Of a stretch of 64,000 nucleotides of DNA, positions 17,613 through 26,472 are shown one piece after another. A model generated the notes under the pieces. The model saw only the letters and a list, made by a program, of their open reading frames with translations, was not told where the DNA came from and did no database searches. How positions within the stretch are numbered: the stretch's first letter is position 1; each line of letters starts with the position of its first letter. The position numbers and the translations under genes are program-made. This DNA is from Phycisphaerae bacterium (lineage in GTDB: Bacteria; Planctomycetota; Phycisphaerae; Phycisphaerales; Phycisphaeraceae): positions 1-64,000 of the forward strand of contig JAUIGU010000009.1 in NCBI GenBank assembly GCA_030432595.1. Direction: 5' to 3'.

Positions 17613-18539
17613 ATGCATGGGCTCGAGCGCCTCCGCGCCAACATCCAGTCCTGCTTCTTCGGCAACCACTCGGCGGTCGAGAAGCTGCTCGTGTGCCTGC
17701 TCGCCCGGGGGCACGTCCTGATCGAGGACGTGCCGGGCGTGGGCAAGACCACGCTCGCCAATTCGCTGGCCAAGAGCCTCGACGCGTCGCTGGCCCGGAT
17801 CCAGCTCACGCCGGACATGATGCCCGCGGATATCCTGGGCGTCACCGTCTGGGACCAGCCGCAGGCCGAGTTCGTCTTTAAGCCCGGGCCGATCTTCGCC
17901 AATATCGTCCTGGCCGACGAGATCAACCGCACGACGCCGCGCACGCAGTCGGCGCTGCTGGAGGCGATGAACGAGAACCAGGTCAGCATCGACGGGCACA
18001 CCCGCCGGTTGCTCGAGCCGTTCCTGGTCATCGCGACGCAGAACCCCTTCGAGTTCGAGGGCACCTACTTTTTGCCCGAGAGCCAGCTCGACCGGTTCCT
18101 GATGCGGATCAACCTGGGCTACCCCAGCGCCGGGGACGAGGCGCGCGTGCTCACGGTCGATCCGCGGCGCAGCGCCCTGGCCGACCTTAAGCCGGTGATG
18201 ACGGCGCAGGAGTTGGTCGACCTCCAACGGCAGGTCGAGCGGGTCAAGCTCGACCCCACGCTCGTGGACTACATCGTTGCGCTGGCGACCGCGACCCGGC
18301 AGAGCGAGCAGCTGCAGTTGGGCGTGAGCCCGCGTGGCACGCTGGCGATGGCGCGGGTGGCGCGGGCGTCGGCGTTCCTCAAAGGGCGAGACTACGTCGT
18401 GCCCGAAGACATCGTCGGCCACGCCGTCGCCGTCTTCTCCCACCGCTGCGTCAGCCGCAGCTTCACCCAGGACGCCGACGGCACCGCGACGCGGCGCATC
18501 ATGCAGCAGGTGCTGGAGACCGTGCCGTCGCCGGTGTGA
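17613..18539 (+). CDS. MoxR-family AAA+ ATPase
   Basis: Cytoplasmic AAA+ chaperone-like ATPase (308 aa). Walker A is EDVPGVGKTTLANSLA, followed by RIQLTPDMMPADILGV, Walker B IVLADEINRTTPRTQSALLE, sensor region VIATQNPFEFEGTYFLPESQ and the lid domain with SPRGTLAMARVARA. MoxR proteins usually sit beside DUF58 and VWA genes. Here the next gene is convergent and unrelated, so the partner is not in this neighbourhood. ATG 17613 is the first that gives the conserved start (MHGLERLRANIQSCFFG). Confidence 0.92.
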   Translation: MHGLERLRANIQSCFFGNHSAVEKLLVCLLARGHVLIEDVPGVGKTTLANSLAKSLDASLARIQLTPDMMPADILGVTVWDQPQAEFVFKPGPIFANIVLADEINRTTPRTQSALLEAMNENQVSIDGHTRRLLEPFLVIATQNPFEFEGTYFLPESQLDRFLMRINLGYPSAGDEARVLTVDPRRSALADLKPVMTAQELVDLQRQVERVKLDPTLVDYIVALATATRQSEQLQLGVSPRGTLAMARVARASAFLKGRDYVVPEDIVGHAVAVFSHRCVSRSFTQDADGTATRRIMQQVLETVPSPV

Positions 18540-18542
18540 GAC

Positions 18543-18640
18543 GGATTGTCGATTTAGGAATGTCGATTGCAGAATTGTTGCATCAAGACGGTGAATGAGG
18601 ACGCATTCATTCGTCAATCGGCAATCCTCAATCGGCATCC
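18543..18640. repeat. Imperfect inverted repeat with tandem GATTGTCGATT-like words
   Basis: A left arm (about 18543-18573) and a right arm (about 18604-18640) are imperfect inverse copies. Each arm is itself a near-tandem of words such as GGATTGTCGATT. It fills the gap between the convergent MoxR and GH15 genes. Confidence 0.6.
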
Positions 18641-18643
18641 GCC

Positions 18644-20824
18644 TCACCGCGTCGTCAACACCGGGCCGTCCATCGGCGATCGGCCGCTGACGCCGGGCAT
18701 GCCCACCGGTTCCTGGCCGGCGAGTTCCTGCAGGCGTTGCAGGTAGCGCGTCACCGTCGCCACCACCGTCGCGTGGCTCCAGGTCAGTGGGCTGACGCTC
18801 AACGGCTCGTTGGTCATCGGGTGGACCTGCTCGGCCAGCACGCCCGACCGCAGCGCCCGGTCCGCGACCCACTCGATCGGCGCGGCCGCCGCCTTGAGCT
18901 CGTCGAGGTTCCGCGCCTTGGCGATGTCGTAGTCCGCCATCCACAGCGTGCAGATGAACCACGGGTTGCCCGGCACGTTCTCCACGTCGTCCGTGACCTG
19001 GTGGTAATAGTCGTCGATGTACCGCGCTACGCCGCCGACGTCGGTCTTGATCGTCAAACGCTGACGCACCTGCTCCATCGTCGAACGCACCCGCGGGTCA
19101 TCGACCGGCAGCAGCCCCAACGCGAAGATGGCGAACATAGACGCGTCGAGGTTGTCGTCGGTCTCGAACTTCACCGCGTCGGGCGCGGTGGGCACGGAAG
19201 CCCCCAGCGGGTCGCCCGGGTTGGCGCCCGGGGCGCGGCCGGCGAACATCTCGGCCATCAGCCGCGCGTTGCGGTTCTGGTCGCTGGGCGTGATCCGCCG
19301 GTAGAACCGCCCCAGCGACTCCGACCACAGGTGCCGGCAGAACGCCTCGCGCACCTCCTGCGCCGCGGTGCGGTAGCGCTTGGCCCGGCCGGCGTCGCCG
19401 AAGCAGTGCGCCAGCTCCGCCGCCGCTTCCAGCCCCGCGAACACCGTCGCCACCGTGAACGCGTGCACGCCGTAGCGCTCCTCCCACAGGTCGTAACTAG
19501 GCAACGGCAGCTTCGTGTCCGGGTCGCGGTACATCACCATGAAGTCCGCCGCCGGCCGGATCAGCGACGACCACATCGGCCGGGTGAACTCGATGTCCCG
19601 CCGTCGCTCGAAGTGGCGCCACAGCGCCCAGAGGACCAGCGCCGTCTCGTCCTCCTGGATCGGCATCTGCGGCCGGCCTTTTTTGTCGACCCACGGGTGC
19701 CACGACGACGCCTCCGACCCGTCCGGGCAGTATTTGTGCAGGAACATGCCCCGCCGGTGCAGCCGGCCGTTGCAGAACGTGAAGAACCGCCGCGCCAGGT
19801 CCGCGAACCCCGCGGCGTCCATCGCGTCGGCGACGAACGCGCCGTCGCGCGGCCAGAGGTAGCTGTACGTGTCCCGCGAGAACTGCATGATGTCGCTGTC
19901 GTTGGCGGCGATGATCGCCCCGCCGTTGTCGCACTGCGTCCGCACCACCAGCAGCGACCGCTTATACAGGTCGTGCGCCTTCGCCGACAGACCCGAGTCG
20001 GCCGGGGACACGAACCGCGTCGTCGCGCCGTCCAGCCACAGCCGCCAGTACCGCTGCGTCCGCTCGATGATCCCCTGCGGCGTCTCGCGGTGGATGAACC
20101 GGTGCAGCTCGTCCAGGTCGTCGTAGTTGAACCCCGCCCCGATCACCAGGTACACCGTCCGCGTCGCTCCGGCCGGCACCGTGGTGCGCACCATCATCGT
20201 CGAGTCCACCGCGCCCTGCGCGATGGGGTTGTTGCCCAGCACGCCGTCTTCCGCGTCGCGCCACGTGCCCTCTGCCCCGCCGAAGCCCGACGTGCCCGTC
20301 GCGTACTCGTCCGTCTGCTGGTCGCCGTCCTGGTAGAAGCACGCCATCAGGTAGCGGTTCTTGCGGTAGTGGATCAGGCAGCGCAGCTGCGGGTCGAAGT
20401 ACGCCGTGTCCCCCACCCGGGCGCCGTACATGTAGAAGTCCTGGTGGTGGAACAGCCGGACCTCGCGCTCGCGGCTGTCCTCGTTGGTGATGTCGATCCG
20501 GCGGACCAGCAGGCTGCGGTGGAAGTCGACCACGTCGCAGCAGTTCAGCCGCAGCGCCAGGTCGCCGTGCCGCATGACCACGTCGGTCGCCAGCGTGTTC
20601 TCGACGTAGCGCAGGTCGGTGTCCCAGTTGTCGTCCGACCAGTAGACGCGCTTGCGCCGGCGGTCGTCGGAGTTGCGCGGCAGCTCGGACCACACGCCGA
20701 ACCGGCACGGCGCGCCGACGTGGTTCTCCTGGCCGACGTGCGGGAAGTACAGGTCGCGCAGGCGGTAGTGCCGGTCGAAGGTGACCAGCATCTGGCCGTT
20801 GCCAACGGGGATGTCACGCGGCAT
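18644..20824 (-). CDS. GH15-family glucoamylase/trehalase-like protein
   Basis: A 726-aa (alpha/alpha)6-barrel glycoside hydrolase with no signal peptide, so probably cytoplasmic. The N-terminal beta-sandwich starts IPVGNGQMLVTFDRHYRLRD, then the barrel has SYLWPRDGAFVADAMDAAGF, MPIQEDETALVLWALW and LSVSPLTWSHATVV, which are GH15 features and include candidate catalytic Glu residues. GH15 members act on alpha-1,4-glucans or trehalose; the substrate is not clear here. A possible -10 (TAAAGT, minus strand, 20876-20881) lies about 50 nt upstream. Confidence 0.87.
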   Translation of the reverse strand: MPRDIPVGNGQMLVTFDRHYRLRDLYFPHVGQENHVGAPCRFGVWSELPRNSDDRRRKRVYWSDDNWDTDLRYVENTLATDVVMRHGDLALRLNCCDVVDFHRSLLVRRIDITNEDSREREVRLFHHQDFYMYGARVGDTAYFDPQLRCLIHYRKNRYLMACFYQDGDQQTDEYATGTSGFGGAEGTWRDAEDGVLGNNPIAQGAVDSTMMVRTTVPAGATRTVYLVIGAGFNYDDLDELHRFIHRETPQGIIERTQRYWRLWLDGATTRFVSPADSGLSAKAHDLYKRSLLVVRTQCDNGGAIIAANDSDIMQFSRDTYSYLWPRDGAFVADAMDAAGFADLARRFFTFCNGRLHRRGMFLHKYCPDGSEASSWHPWVDKKGRPQMPIQEDETALVLWALWRHFERRRDIEFTRPMWSSLIRPAADFMVMYRDPDTKLPLPSYDLWEERYGVHAFTVATVFAGLEAAAELAHCFGDAGRAKRYRTAAQEVREAFCRHLWSESLGRFYRRITPSDQNRNARLMAEMFAGRAPGANPGDPLGASVPTAPDAVKFETDDNLDASMFAIFALGLLPVDDPRVRSTMEQVRQRLTIKTDVGGVARYIDDYYHQVTDDVENVPGNPWFICTLWMADYDIAKARNLDELKAAAAPIEWVADRALRSGVLAEQVHPMTNEPLSVSPLTWSHATVVATVTRYLQRLQELAGQEPVGMPGVSGRSPMDGPVLTTR

Positions 20825-20920
20825 GGGGAGACTCGGGTGCGGGGCACGGTCGGCGAAACAGCAGGCCGACCACGCACTTTATCGGCGATGCGGAACGTTG
20901 GGGCGTCGATCTCCGGTTCC

Positions 20921-21072
20921 CCTCCCCTTGGGAGGGGTCAGGGGAGGCTGCCGGCAACAATGACGAAACCCGAATGACGAATCACGAAACCGGGAGGAAT
21001 GGCTTCGTCATTCGAGCTTCATCATTCCAAGCCGAGCCCGGGCACCCTCCCCCAACCCCTCCCGAGGGGAGG
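20921..21072. repeat. Nested palindromes: one inverted repeat inside another
   Basis: Outer arms 20921-20947 and 21046-21072 (CCTCCCCT, GGGAGGGG, GGGGAGG pattern) match at 24 of 27 positions. Between them lies a second inverted repeat of an unrelated word family: 20959-20983 (AATGACGAAACCCGAATGAC) and 21001-21026 (its inverse). The block separates the GH15 gene from the phosphoesterase gene. Confidence 0.75.
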
Positions 21073-21087
21073 GGAGTCCAGACGCGC

Positions 21088-22158
21088 TCACGCCCAGTCG
21101 ATCCGCACCGTTTCCCCGTCCTTGGGGTGGCCTTCCATCGCCCGCAGCGTCAGCGTCATGCCGCCGGCGTCCAGGTCGGCGACGACGTAACCCCAGGGCG
21201 CGCCCTCCTCGAACACGTAACTCGTCGGCGGCAGCCCGATCAGCGGCACCCGCATCTTTTTCTGTGAGCCGTCCGCCATGCGCATCGCCCAGCCGCGCGG
21301 GCGCGGGTTCCACAAGTGCGAGTGCCCGTGGAACACCGTCTGGATATTCGGTCGCGCATCGACCACCTCCCAAAAGTCCTCGTGGTCAATCAAACTGAAG
21401 GGCTTGTCGGGGTCTTCGTCGGGGACGGGCGGGTGGTGCAGGACGACGATCACGGGGCGTTCGGGACGCACCGCCGCACTCCGGGCGAGCCATTCGAGCT
21501 GCTGGCCACCCAGCACGCCCGGCACCTCGTCGGTGTGCCGAAGCGAGTCAAGCAGCAGCCAGTCCGCGTGTCGTGAGCCGTTGGCTTCCCACAGGTGTCG
21601 AACGTGGTGGCTCGACTCCGAACCCGTGCCCATCACCGCCGAGGCGATCTTGCGGAAATTCGCGCGGTGGTCGTGGTTGCCGAGCGTGAAATGGACCGAC
21701 GCGTCAAGAAGATCGGCCAGCCCCGGAAGGTTGATCGGCTCATACAGAAGAGATTGGTAATCGCCGAGTTCGCCCGTGTCGTAGGCGTTGTCCCCGTTGA
21801 CGATCATGAAGTCGTAGTGCGGGTATATCAGCTCTACGCTTGCCATCGACGTAGGCTTCCAATCCTTGGGTCTTCCCATCACGCTGATTTCGCTCATGAC
21901 GGCCCGAAGCCGATCCGCCATGTTGACTCCGTCGCGGCTGACGGTTTTGGGGTCTGCCGCGATGTGGGGGTCCGACAGCAACATCACACGGTCGTGCCAC
22001 CTCGGGTTGTCGAAGGACCGGGTCGTGGTTGGCCTCTGGGCTGCGTCGATGCCGGACACGCAGCCCGACAGTCCGCCGAGCGTCCCCACCAACCCCGCCG
22101 CCCCGCCCGCAAGTATCTGGCGGCGGGTGCGTCCGGTCGGCGGCAGTTCGATGGGCAT
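21088..22158 (-). CDS. Tat-exported calcineurin-like metallophosphoesterase
   Basis: A 356-aa phosphoesterase. The N-terminus has a twin-arginine signal (TGRTRRQILAGGAAG) ending in LSGCVSG, which may also be a lipobox. Metal-binding motifs are in order: LLSDPHIAAD, VNGDNAYDTGE, FTLGNHDHRANF, VVLHHPPVPDED, VFHGHSHLWNP. The substrate is unknown. Folding before export by Tat suits a metalloenzyme. The start at 22158 gives the complete Tat signal. Confidence 0.9.
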   Translation of the reverse strand: MPIELPPTGRTRRQILAGGAAGLVGTLGGLSGCVSGIDAAQRPTTTRSFDNPRWHDRVMLLSDPHIAADPKTVSRDGVNMADRLRAVMSEISVMGRPKDWKPTSMASVELIYPHYDFMIVNGDNAYDTGELGDYQSLLYEPINLPGLADLLDASVHFTLGNHDHRANFRKIASAVMGTGSESSHHVRHLWEANGSRHADWLLLDSLRHTDEVPGVLGGQQLEWLARSAAVRPERPVIVVLHHPPVPDEDPDKPFSLIDHEDFWEVVDARPNIQTVFHGHSHLWNPRPRGWAMRMADGSQKKMRVPLIGLPPTSYVFEEGAPWGYVVADLDAGGMTLTLRAMEGHPKDGETVRIDWA

Positions 22159-22304
22159 GGGTTGACCTCGCTGTGTGCGTCACGGCCGACTTAGCCGCGG
22201 GCCAACGGCCCGCGTGTCGCACCGCCACCCCAGGGCACGCGACCTGTGGGGTCGCGGCTATCTGACAATGTACCCCCGCCATGTGAGCAGAAGGCTCGCT
22301 CGGT

Positions 22305-22325
22305 TCCCCTCCCGCCGGGAGGGGA
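22305..22325. repeat. Short GC palindrome (CCCCTCCC family)
   Basis: TCCCCTCCC and its inverse GGGAGGGGA are separated by GCC. The arm words match the outer arms of the nested repeat at 20921. It lies 20 nt upstream of the nuoG promoter box. Confidence 0.6.
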
Positions 22326-22344
22326 GATGAGAGCGCTCTGCCGT

Positions 22345-22350
22345 TAAACT
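22345..22350 (+). promoter_or_regulatory. TANNNT box for nuoG, probably leaderless
   Basis: TAAACT ends 6 nt before the ATG at 22357. The intervening bases are all C, so there is no ribosome-binding site. No clear -35. Confidence 0.45.
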
Positions 22351-22356
22351 CCCCCC

Positions 22357-24009
22357 ATGCCCAGCATCACCGTCGACGGCATCACGTGTTCGTTCGAAGG
22401 CAAGAAGTCGCTGCTCGAGGTCGCGCTCGACGGCGGGGTCGAGATCCCGCACTACTGCTACCACCCCGGGCTGACCGTTGTCGCGTCCTGCCGGATCTGT
22501 CTGGCGGAGGTTTCGCAGCCCAACCCGCGCAACGACAACAAGCTCGAGCTGATCCCCAAGCTGGTGCCGACCTGCCAGACGCCGGCGGTGGACGGCGCGG
22601 TGGTGCACCTCAAGTCGCCGCGGACGCTCCAGAACCAGAAGGCGGTGATGGAGTACCTGCTGATCAACCACCCGCTGGACTGCCCGGTGTGCGACCAGGC
22701 GGGCGAGTGCTCGCTGCAGGACTACAGCTACCGCTACGGCAACTCGCACTCGCGTTTCGAGGAAGCCAAGATCAAGCAGCCCAAGAAGGACGTCGGCGAC
22801 CACGTGTTGCTTTACTCCGACCGCTGCATCATGTGCTCGCGCTGCGTGCGCTTCACGCGCGAAGTCACCGAGACCAACGAGCTCGCCGTGTTCGGCCGCG
22901 GCAGCGACGAGCAGATCGACGTCTTCCCGGGCCGGCCGCTCAACAACGAGCTCTCGGGCAACGTCATCGACATCTGCCCCGTCGGCGCGCTGCTGGACAA
23001 GGACTTCCTGATGTCGATGCGCGTTTGGAATTTGACCAAAACTCCGGGGATCGACGGCATCACCGCGTCGGGGGACAACCTTTCGATCGAGTCCAACGAG
23101 GGCAAGGTGTACCGCTTCAAGCCGCGCACGAACATGGACGTGAACAAATGGTGGACCAGCGACGAGATCCGCTGGGGCTGGAAGTTCGTGCATTCCCCTG
23201 AACGGTTAGCCTCGCCGACGGTTCTGAAGCATGGCACGCCTGAGGCCGTGGATTTCAACACCGCGTACGACACCGTGCTGGAAAAGCTCGAGGTCACGAA
23301 GCTCAAGAAAGGCGAAGGTTCACTGGGCGTATTGGTCAGTCCGATGCTGACCTGCGAAGACGCGTACCTGCTCGGCAAGCTGGCGCTCAAGCTCGACCCG
23401 AAGGTCAGGCTCGCGGTCGGGCCCGTGCCGTTCGAGGGGCAAGACAAGACGTTCCCCGGCGGGTACACCGTGCTGGCCGAAAAGGCCCCGAACGCGCGCG
23501 GCGTGAAGCGGGCGCTCGAAACGGTCGCGGGGGGCGGCAATGTCCTCGACTTCGACGGCTTCACGTCGGCGGTGGGCGGGGGCGAGCTGCACGCCGTGAT
23601 CCTCACCGGCAACTACCCCAGCGCGTGGGTGACCGATGAACTGCGCGACGCGGTGGGGAACCTCTTCACGGTGCTGATCGACACGCTGCCCAATGCGTTG
23701 ACGGACGCCGAGGTCGGCAAGTCCGCCGACGTCATCCTTCCGGGGGCGACGTGGGTCGAGAAGGCGGGCACGTTTGAGAACCACCAGAACCGCCTGCAGA
23801 GCTTCCCGGCCGGCATCCCGGCCCTGGAAGGCGCGAAACCCGAAGCCCAGATCGCGCTGGACTTGCTGGCCCGGCTCGACGGCGAGCGCCCCGCCCGGTT
23901 CGACGCCGCCGCCACGCGAACCGAGATGGGCGGCGCGTTCACCACCGACGTCCACGACCCGCCCGCCGACGCGACGCTCACGAGCGAGGTGGAGTACGTG
24001 GCGTTGTGA
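22357..24009 (+). CDS. nuoG: NADH-quinone oxidoreductase subunit G (orphan gene)
   Basis: Iron-sulfur subunit of complex I (550 aa). The N-terminal 2Fe-2S domain has CYHPGLTVVASCRICL and PTCQTP. A Cys-His cluster follows (NHPLDCPVCDQAGECSLQD), then a 4Fe-4S ferredoxin-like part (DRCIMCSRCVRF ... ICPVGAL) and a shortened molybdopterin-oxidoreductase-like domain (TGNYPSAW, ADVILPGATWVEKAGTFENH). It is shorter than the about 900-aa E. coli protein but near other bacterial G subunits. No other nuo gene is adjacent. The 3' end overlaps the convergent gene by 32 nt. Confidence 0.93.
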   Translation: MPSITVDGITCSFEGKKSLLEVALDGGVEIPHYCYHPGLTVVASCRICLAEVSQPNPRNDNKLELIPKLVPTCQTPAVDGAVVHLKSPRTLQNQKAVMEYLLINHPLDCPVCDQAGECSLQDYSYRYGNSHSRFEEAKIKQPKKDVGDHVLLYSDRCIMCSRCVRFTREVTETNELAVFGRGSDEQIDVFPGRPLNNELSGNVIDICPVGALLDKDFLMSMRVWNLTKTPGIDGITASGDNLSIESNEGKVYRFKPRTNMDVNKWWTSDEIRWGWKFVHSPERLASPTVLKHGTPEAVDFNTAYDTVLEKLEVTKLKKGEGSLGVLVSPMLTCEDAYLLGKLALKLDPKVRLAVGPVPFEGQDKTFPGGYTVLAEKAPNARGVKRALETVAGGGNVLDFDGFTSAVGGGELHAVILTGNYPSAWVTDELRDAVGNLFTVLIDTLPNALTDAEVGKSADVILPGATWVEKAGTFENHQNRLQSFPAGIPALEGAKPEAQIALDLLARLDGERPARFDAAATRTEMGGAFTTDVHDPPADATLTSEVEYVAL

Positions 24010-25108
24010 CGGACGTGCCGGCCCACCGCCGGCTCAGCCACGGGATCACCACGGGTGCGATGACCAGCAAAGCGCCCGGCTCCGGCACGCCATCGGGGAA
24101 GTCGGGGCTGGGCACGACCTTGCCCCAGTTGAGTAAGACCCCGTCGAGTTCCGACTGGTCCACGATCCCGACCGGGAAGTCGCGGGTCCAACCGTTGGGG
24201 ATGCCGGTGCCGCCCCAGTTCAGGAGCACGAGGTCCAGGTCGGCCTGGTCGACGAACTTCGAGAAGTTGTAATCGCCGCGGAACGCGCCGGGGTTGAGCG
24301 CGGGGTTGGTGAGGTTCATCCCGGCGGTATCGATGTAGATCTGGTCGATGTACTGCGCGTCGGCCATCGGCGCGAACGGCCCGTTGTTGCTGCTCTGGAA
24401 CATGAGGGTGAGCAGATCCTGGCCGTTCGGCCCGCCTTGGAAATCGAACGGCGCGTTCGCGCTGGTCAGCAGGGTCGGCGCCTGGCCGAGCAGCCGGGAG
24501 GTGTAGAACTGGACCTGGTCGTTCGCATTGTCCAGCACGACCCAGAGGTTGTTCCAGGCGCCGGGCGAGTAGAGGGGCGACAGGTCGCTGAGCGTGTTGC
24601 CGTCGCCGGCGCGGAAGGTGCCGCCGGGCTTGGTCTCGCCTTCCGCGACGCCGTAGCCCGCGTAGTCGGCGGTGGTGCCGGGCGCCGCGGCGCGGGACGC
24701 GCCGATGGCCAAGTTGCCGGTGACGTTGCTGATCGACTCGACGTAGAACCGCATGAAGACCGTGGCGGTTGAGCCGTCGGCGATGGCGGTGGGCAGGGTC
24801 TTGTGGACCGAGGTCAGCCCGCCCGCGGCGTTGGCGTCGATCTGGAGCACCTGGTTGAAGACGACCTGCGGATCGACGACCACGTTGGCCAGGTGGACCG
24901 TCGGGTCCGTCCCCAGCGTGCCCTGGGCGCCGTTGTCGATCCACCCGCCCTGTTGGAAGTTCGGCCCGGCGCCCGAGCGGTCGTCGAGCGGGCCGAGCGT
25001 GTAGTTGTCGAAGTCGTCGAGCAGCGTGAACACACCGCGGGCGTCGGGCGTGACTCCCAAGAGCAGCAAAGCGACCGCCAGAGCGCAACACCGAGCAAGA
25101 CACCGCAT
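23978..25108 (-). CDS. Secreted PEP-CTERM protein with dockerin-like repeats
   Basis: A 376-aa exported protein. It has a signal peptide (residues 1-24), a beta-rich lectin/laminin-G-like domain (about 30-240), then two related segments (VDQADLDLVLLNWGG and VDQSELDGVLLNWGK) like dockerin-type helices. VPEPGALLVIAP then leads into a hydrophobic helix and WLSRRWA, a PEP-CTERM sorting signal followed by an unusual 16-residue tail. An exosortase-like system would process it. The same module is in the protein at 59273-61552. No enzymatic motif seen. Confidence 0.85.
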   Translation of the reverse strand: MRCLARCCALAVALLLLGVTPDARGVFTLLDDFDNYTLGPLDDRSGAGPNFQQGGWIDNGAQGTLGTDPTVHLANVVVDPQVVFNQVLQIDANAAGGLTSVHKTLPTAIADGSTATVFMRFYVESISNVTGNLAIGASRAAAPGTTADYAGYGVAEGETKPGGTFRAGDGNTLSDLSPLYSPGAWNNLWVVLDNANDQVQFYTSRLLGQAPTLLTSANAPFDFQGGPNGQDLLTLMFQSSNNGPFAPMADAQYIDQIYIDTAGMNLTNPALNPGAFRGDYNFSKFVDQADLDLVLLNWGGTGIPNGWTRDFPVGIVDQSELDGVLLNWGKVVPSPDFPDGVPEPGALLVIAPVVIPWLSRRWAGTSVTTPRTPPRS

Positions 25109-25411
25109 GATCGACCTCCTGAATATCCGCGTGAAGCGCGGGGACGGGTTGAAGAGACAGGCAGGAAACCCGACACACCGGCCGACGGTGCAAAGATATG
25201 CGACACCGCGGGCCGACCGGACCCGGGGACGAAAAAACTGATGAGCCGCCCCCTGCCGATGCCGCGATTGTATCGGGGCGTTCTCCGGGAATCCAGCGTC
25301 ACGCCTTCACCGGGTGGCCCTGCCGAGGGCTCAAGCCAATCGGCCTACAGCAACAAGGCCTAGAATCAAGCGGTTTCCCGAAGCAGTAACCAGGGTGCAA
25401 AGGACGTGCTC
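25109..25411. other. Divergent intergenic region
   Basis: No gene seen. It holds the 5' region of the minus-strand PEP-CTERM gene and, on the plus strand, a possible -10 box TAGAAT at 25361-25366 and a Shine-Dalgarno sequence AAAGGA at 25399-25404 serving the pilin-like gene. Confidence 0.5.
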
Positions 25412-26281
25412 ATGCAAGTATCCGATTCGACGATCTTTCGTTCACGTTGTTCCCAGCGACTCGGCGTTCCGTCGCGCCGCGTGTACTGCGGCTTCACGCT
25501 GATCGAACTGCTCGTTGTGATCGGCATCATCGCGCTGCTGATCGCGATCCTGTTGCCGGTGTTGTCGAGCGTGCGCGGGGTCGGACGGTCGGCGGTGTGT
25601 CTGTCAAACATGCGGACGCTCGCGCAGAGCGCCAACACGTTTGCGGTGGATCACAAGGACCAGTTGCCCAGCAACCGCGTGCGGACCCCGGCCGTGCCCG
25701 AGTACGAGACGCCGGACGTCAGCACGCATATCACCTGGCGGGCGTACTTGGTGCTTAAGGGGTATTTGCCCGACGGACCGGACGCGCAGGACGAAGGCGA
25801 CGCGGGACAGAAAGACGGCAGCGCGATGTGGGCGTGCCCCTCGTCCCCGACGCCCGCACTGTCGGAAGAGGGGCGCAGCGACGGCGTGACGTTCTGCGTC
25901 GACGACGTCGAGAGCAACTACGGCTACAACGGGATGCTCGCGTGGCGTTACCCGCCGCCCTTTGACGCGGCCGATATTGATCTGGTCAAGGTCCGGCAGC
26001 CGTCGCACACCATCGTCTTCTTAGAGACGCGCAGCGTCTGGCCCGACCTGCGGGAGAACTCGATCGACGGGCGCGGCCCGACCTTCGGGGCCGAGGACGA
26101 CGGCGGTGGGTATTTCTCCTGGTGGCACCAGGGCGACGGGAACTGGGCGACGTTCGACGGATCGGTGACGTCGATGGGGCTGCTCGAAACCGTCGAGGGC
26201 ACGCCGCGCTGGCGCAACGTCGCGGTGGACGCGTCGCTGTATTCGGATTGGCCCGACCGGGTGGCGAGCGTGTACCGATAA
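25412..26281 (+). CDS. Prepilin-type N-terminal cleavage/methylation protein (DUF1559-like)
   Basis: A 289-aa pilin-like protein of the type expanded in Planctomycetes. After a basic leader it has CGFTLIELLVVIGIIALLIA, giving prepilin-peptidase cleavage after Gly and Glu at +5. The C-terminal domain ends with WWHQGDGNWATFDGSV, typical of the planctomycete family. It was chosen to start at ATG 25412 because AAAGGA is 7 nt upstream; GTG 25406 is too close. It does not belong to the T2SS operon in this window. Function in the family is unknown. Confidence 0.88.
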   Translation: MQVSDSTIFRSRCSQRLGVPSRRVYCGFTLIELLVVIGIIALLIAILLPVLSSVRGVGRSAVCLSNMRTLAQSANTFAVDHKDQLPSNRVRTPAVPEYETPDVSTHITWRAYLVLKGYLPDGPDAQDEGDAGQKDGSAMWACPSSPTPALSEEGRSDGVTFCVDDVESNYGYNGMLAWRYPPPFDAADIDLVKVRQPSHTIVFLETRSVWPDLRENSIDGRGPTFGAEDDGGGYFSWWHQGDGNWATFDGSVTSMGLLETVEGTPRWRNVAVDASLYSDWPDRVASVYR

Positions 26282-26472
26282 CCTCGTGAACATGTCAACG
26301 CCGGGTGATCTCCCGTCCGGGACCGCCTTACGCGGCCGGGCGATCGCGTCGATGGACAACCCGTGGGACCGCTGCGCGAACCGTCCGAGGGGGGCGGGTC
26401 GGCGGTGGTTTCGTGTGGTCCGGCCGCGCGGGCGCAACCGCGTGGTGCGGCGTGACGGAAGCTGCGGAGGCG

